Origin: Rhizobium sp. NXC24
GTDB taxonomy: Bacteria; Pseudomonadota; Alphaproteobacteria; Rhizobiales; Rhizobiaceae
Direction of reading: 5' to 3'
NCBI RefSeq assembly: GCF_002944315.1
Contig: NZ_CP024311.1
Span: 1,774,501-1,838,500 of the forward strand
Length of the DNA: 64,000 nucleotides
Shown: piece by piece, positions 63,593 to 64,000 of the stretch
Layout of the letters: every line of letters begins with the position of its first letter
Numbering within the stretch: the stretch's first letter is position 1
Position numbers and translations under genes: made by a program
Notes under the pieces: model-generated
Databases searched by the model: none
What the model saw: the letters and a program-made list of their open reading frames with translations, nothing else
What the model was told of the DNA's origin: nothing

Positions 63593-64000
63593 GCGGCATG
63601 ATGATCCGCACACTCCTCACCGGCCTGGCGCTGACGGCAGCTCTAGCCCTGACGGGCTGCAATTCCGGCGCAGGACCGAAGTTCTCGATCGTCTCCGGCT
63701 CGGAAAACACCGTTATCCAGCCGATCGTCGAAGAATTCTGCAAGCAGAAGAGCGCGACCTGCAGCTTCACCTACGAAGGCACGCTGGATATCGGCCTTGC
63801 GCTGCAAAGCAATGAGGGTGTCGAGCAGGACGCGGTCTGGCCGGCATCGAGCGTCTGGGTTGACATGTTCGACACCAAACGCCGGGTGAAGTCCCTGACC
63901 TCGGTGGCGCAGACACCGGTCATCCTCGGCGTGCGCAAATCCAAGGCGCAGGCGCTCGGCTGGATCGGCAAGCCGGTCTTTATGAAGGACATATTGGCGG
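63589..64000 (+). CDS. Lipoprotein with solute-binding-like domain, partial
   Basis: The frame starts at ATG 63589, overlapping the TelA-like stop by four bases, and runs off the right edge. The first 137 residues show a lipoprotein signal ending LTGC (Cys near residue 24) and an SBP_bac_11-type domain opening: SIVSGSENTVIQPIVEEFCK, then PVILGVRKSKAQALG. In other genomes such proteins next to TelA-like genes often also carry a VWA domain; that part would lie beyond the window. Confidence 0.75.
   Translation, partial: MSGMMIRTLLTGLALTAALALTGCNSGAGPKFSIVSGSENTVIQPIVEEFCKQKSATCSFTYEGTLDIGLALQSNEGVEQDAVWPASSVWVDMFDTKRRVKSLTSVAQTPVILGVRKSKAQALGWIGKPVFMKDILA

Overview
The window is a stretch of chromosome from a Rhizobiaceae alphaproteobacterium, most like Rhizobium sensu lato. 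The basis is GC-rich codon use, the gene order nagZ-scpA-scpB-tatABC-serS-surE-pcm, the fused secDF, the aapJQMP amino-acid transporter, DUF1127 microproteins, an EipB homologue and interspersed palindromic repeats of the rhizobial type. Most of the window is housekeeping DNA.

Layout. 1-8.9 kb: end of nagZ, the scpAB condensin partners, tatABC, serS, then surE-pcm and a LysM/LytM lipoprotein (the surE-pcm-nlpD order known from enterobacteria). 9-15 kb: a DUF815 ATPase on the minus strand, then yajC-secDF followed by an Mth938-family gene and a squalene/phytoene-synthase-like gene, the bacterial relatives of complex I assembly factors NDUFAF3 and NDUFAF6. 15-18 kb: trmFO, two DUF1127 microgenes and, upstream of them on the same strand, three tandem hairpins whose loops carry CCTCCTCCC (a cuckoo/CcsR-type anti-Shine-Dalgarno RNA ending in a terminator). 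18-34 kb: a DUF2157/GDYXXLXY membrane pair, tRNA-Leu, trigger factor, sthA, a phosphatase, the compact sfsA-map-radC block beside phaC, then an aminotransferase, hom and recJ.

34-37.7 kb: three tandem tRNA-Glu genes, a Pro-rich lipoprotein, glyoxalase I, a double cold-shock protein, a DUF192 protein and tRNA-Pro. 37.7-43.6 kb is the most accessory part: a GNA/B-type lectin gene with three intact sugar-binding motifs, an NDUFS4-like gene, tRNA-Arg with an IS481-family element 10 bp behind it, and a class III adenylate cyclase with TolB-like and TPR regions.

44-64 kb: the aapJQMP operon, metC, an FAD monooxygenase, an NDUFS6-like zinc protein, hydrolase and crotonase genes, cysE, DUF3126, a phasin, clpS-clpA, a HIT protein, COG3146, GDPD and RidA genes, eipB, and a telA-like gene coupled to a lipoprotein that runs off the window.

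The most interesting locus is 16.5-17.9 kb. It combines two DUF1127 genes, a tandem anti-SD hairpin RNA and a shared upstream TGCA-N-TGCA-like motif. The second is the lectin gene at 38.3 kb, which resembles lectin-like bacteriocins in its N-terminal half and has an unrecognised C-terminal half.
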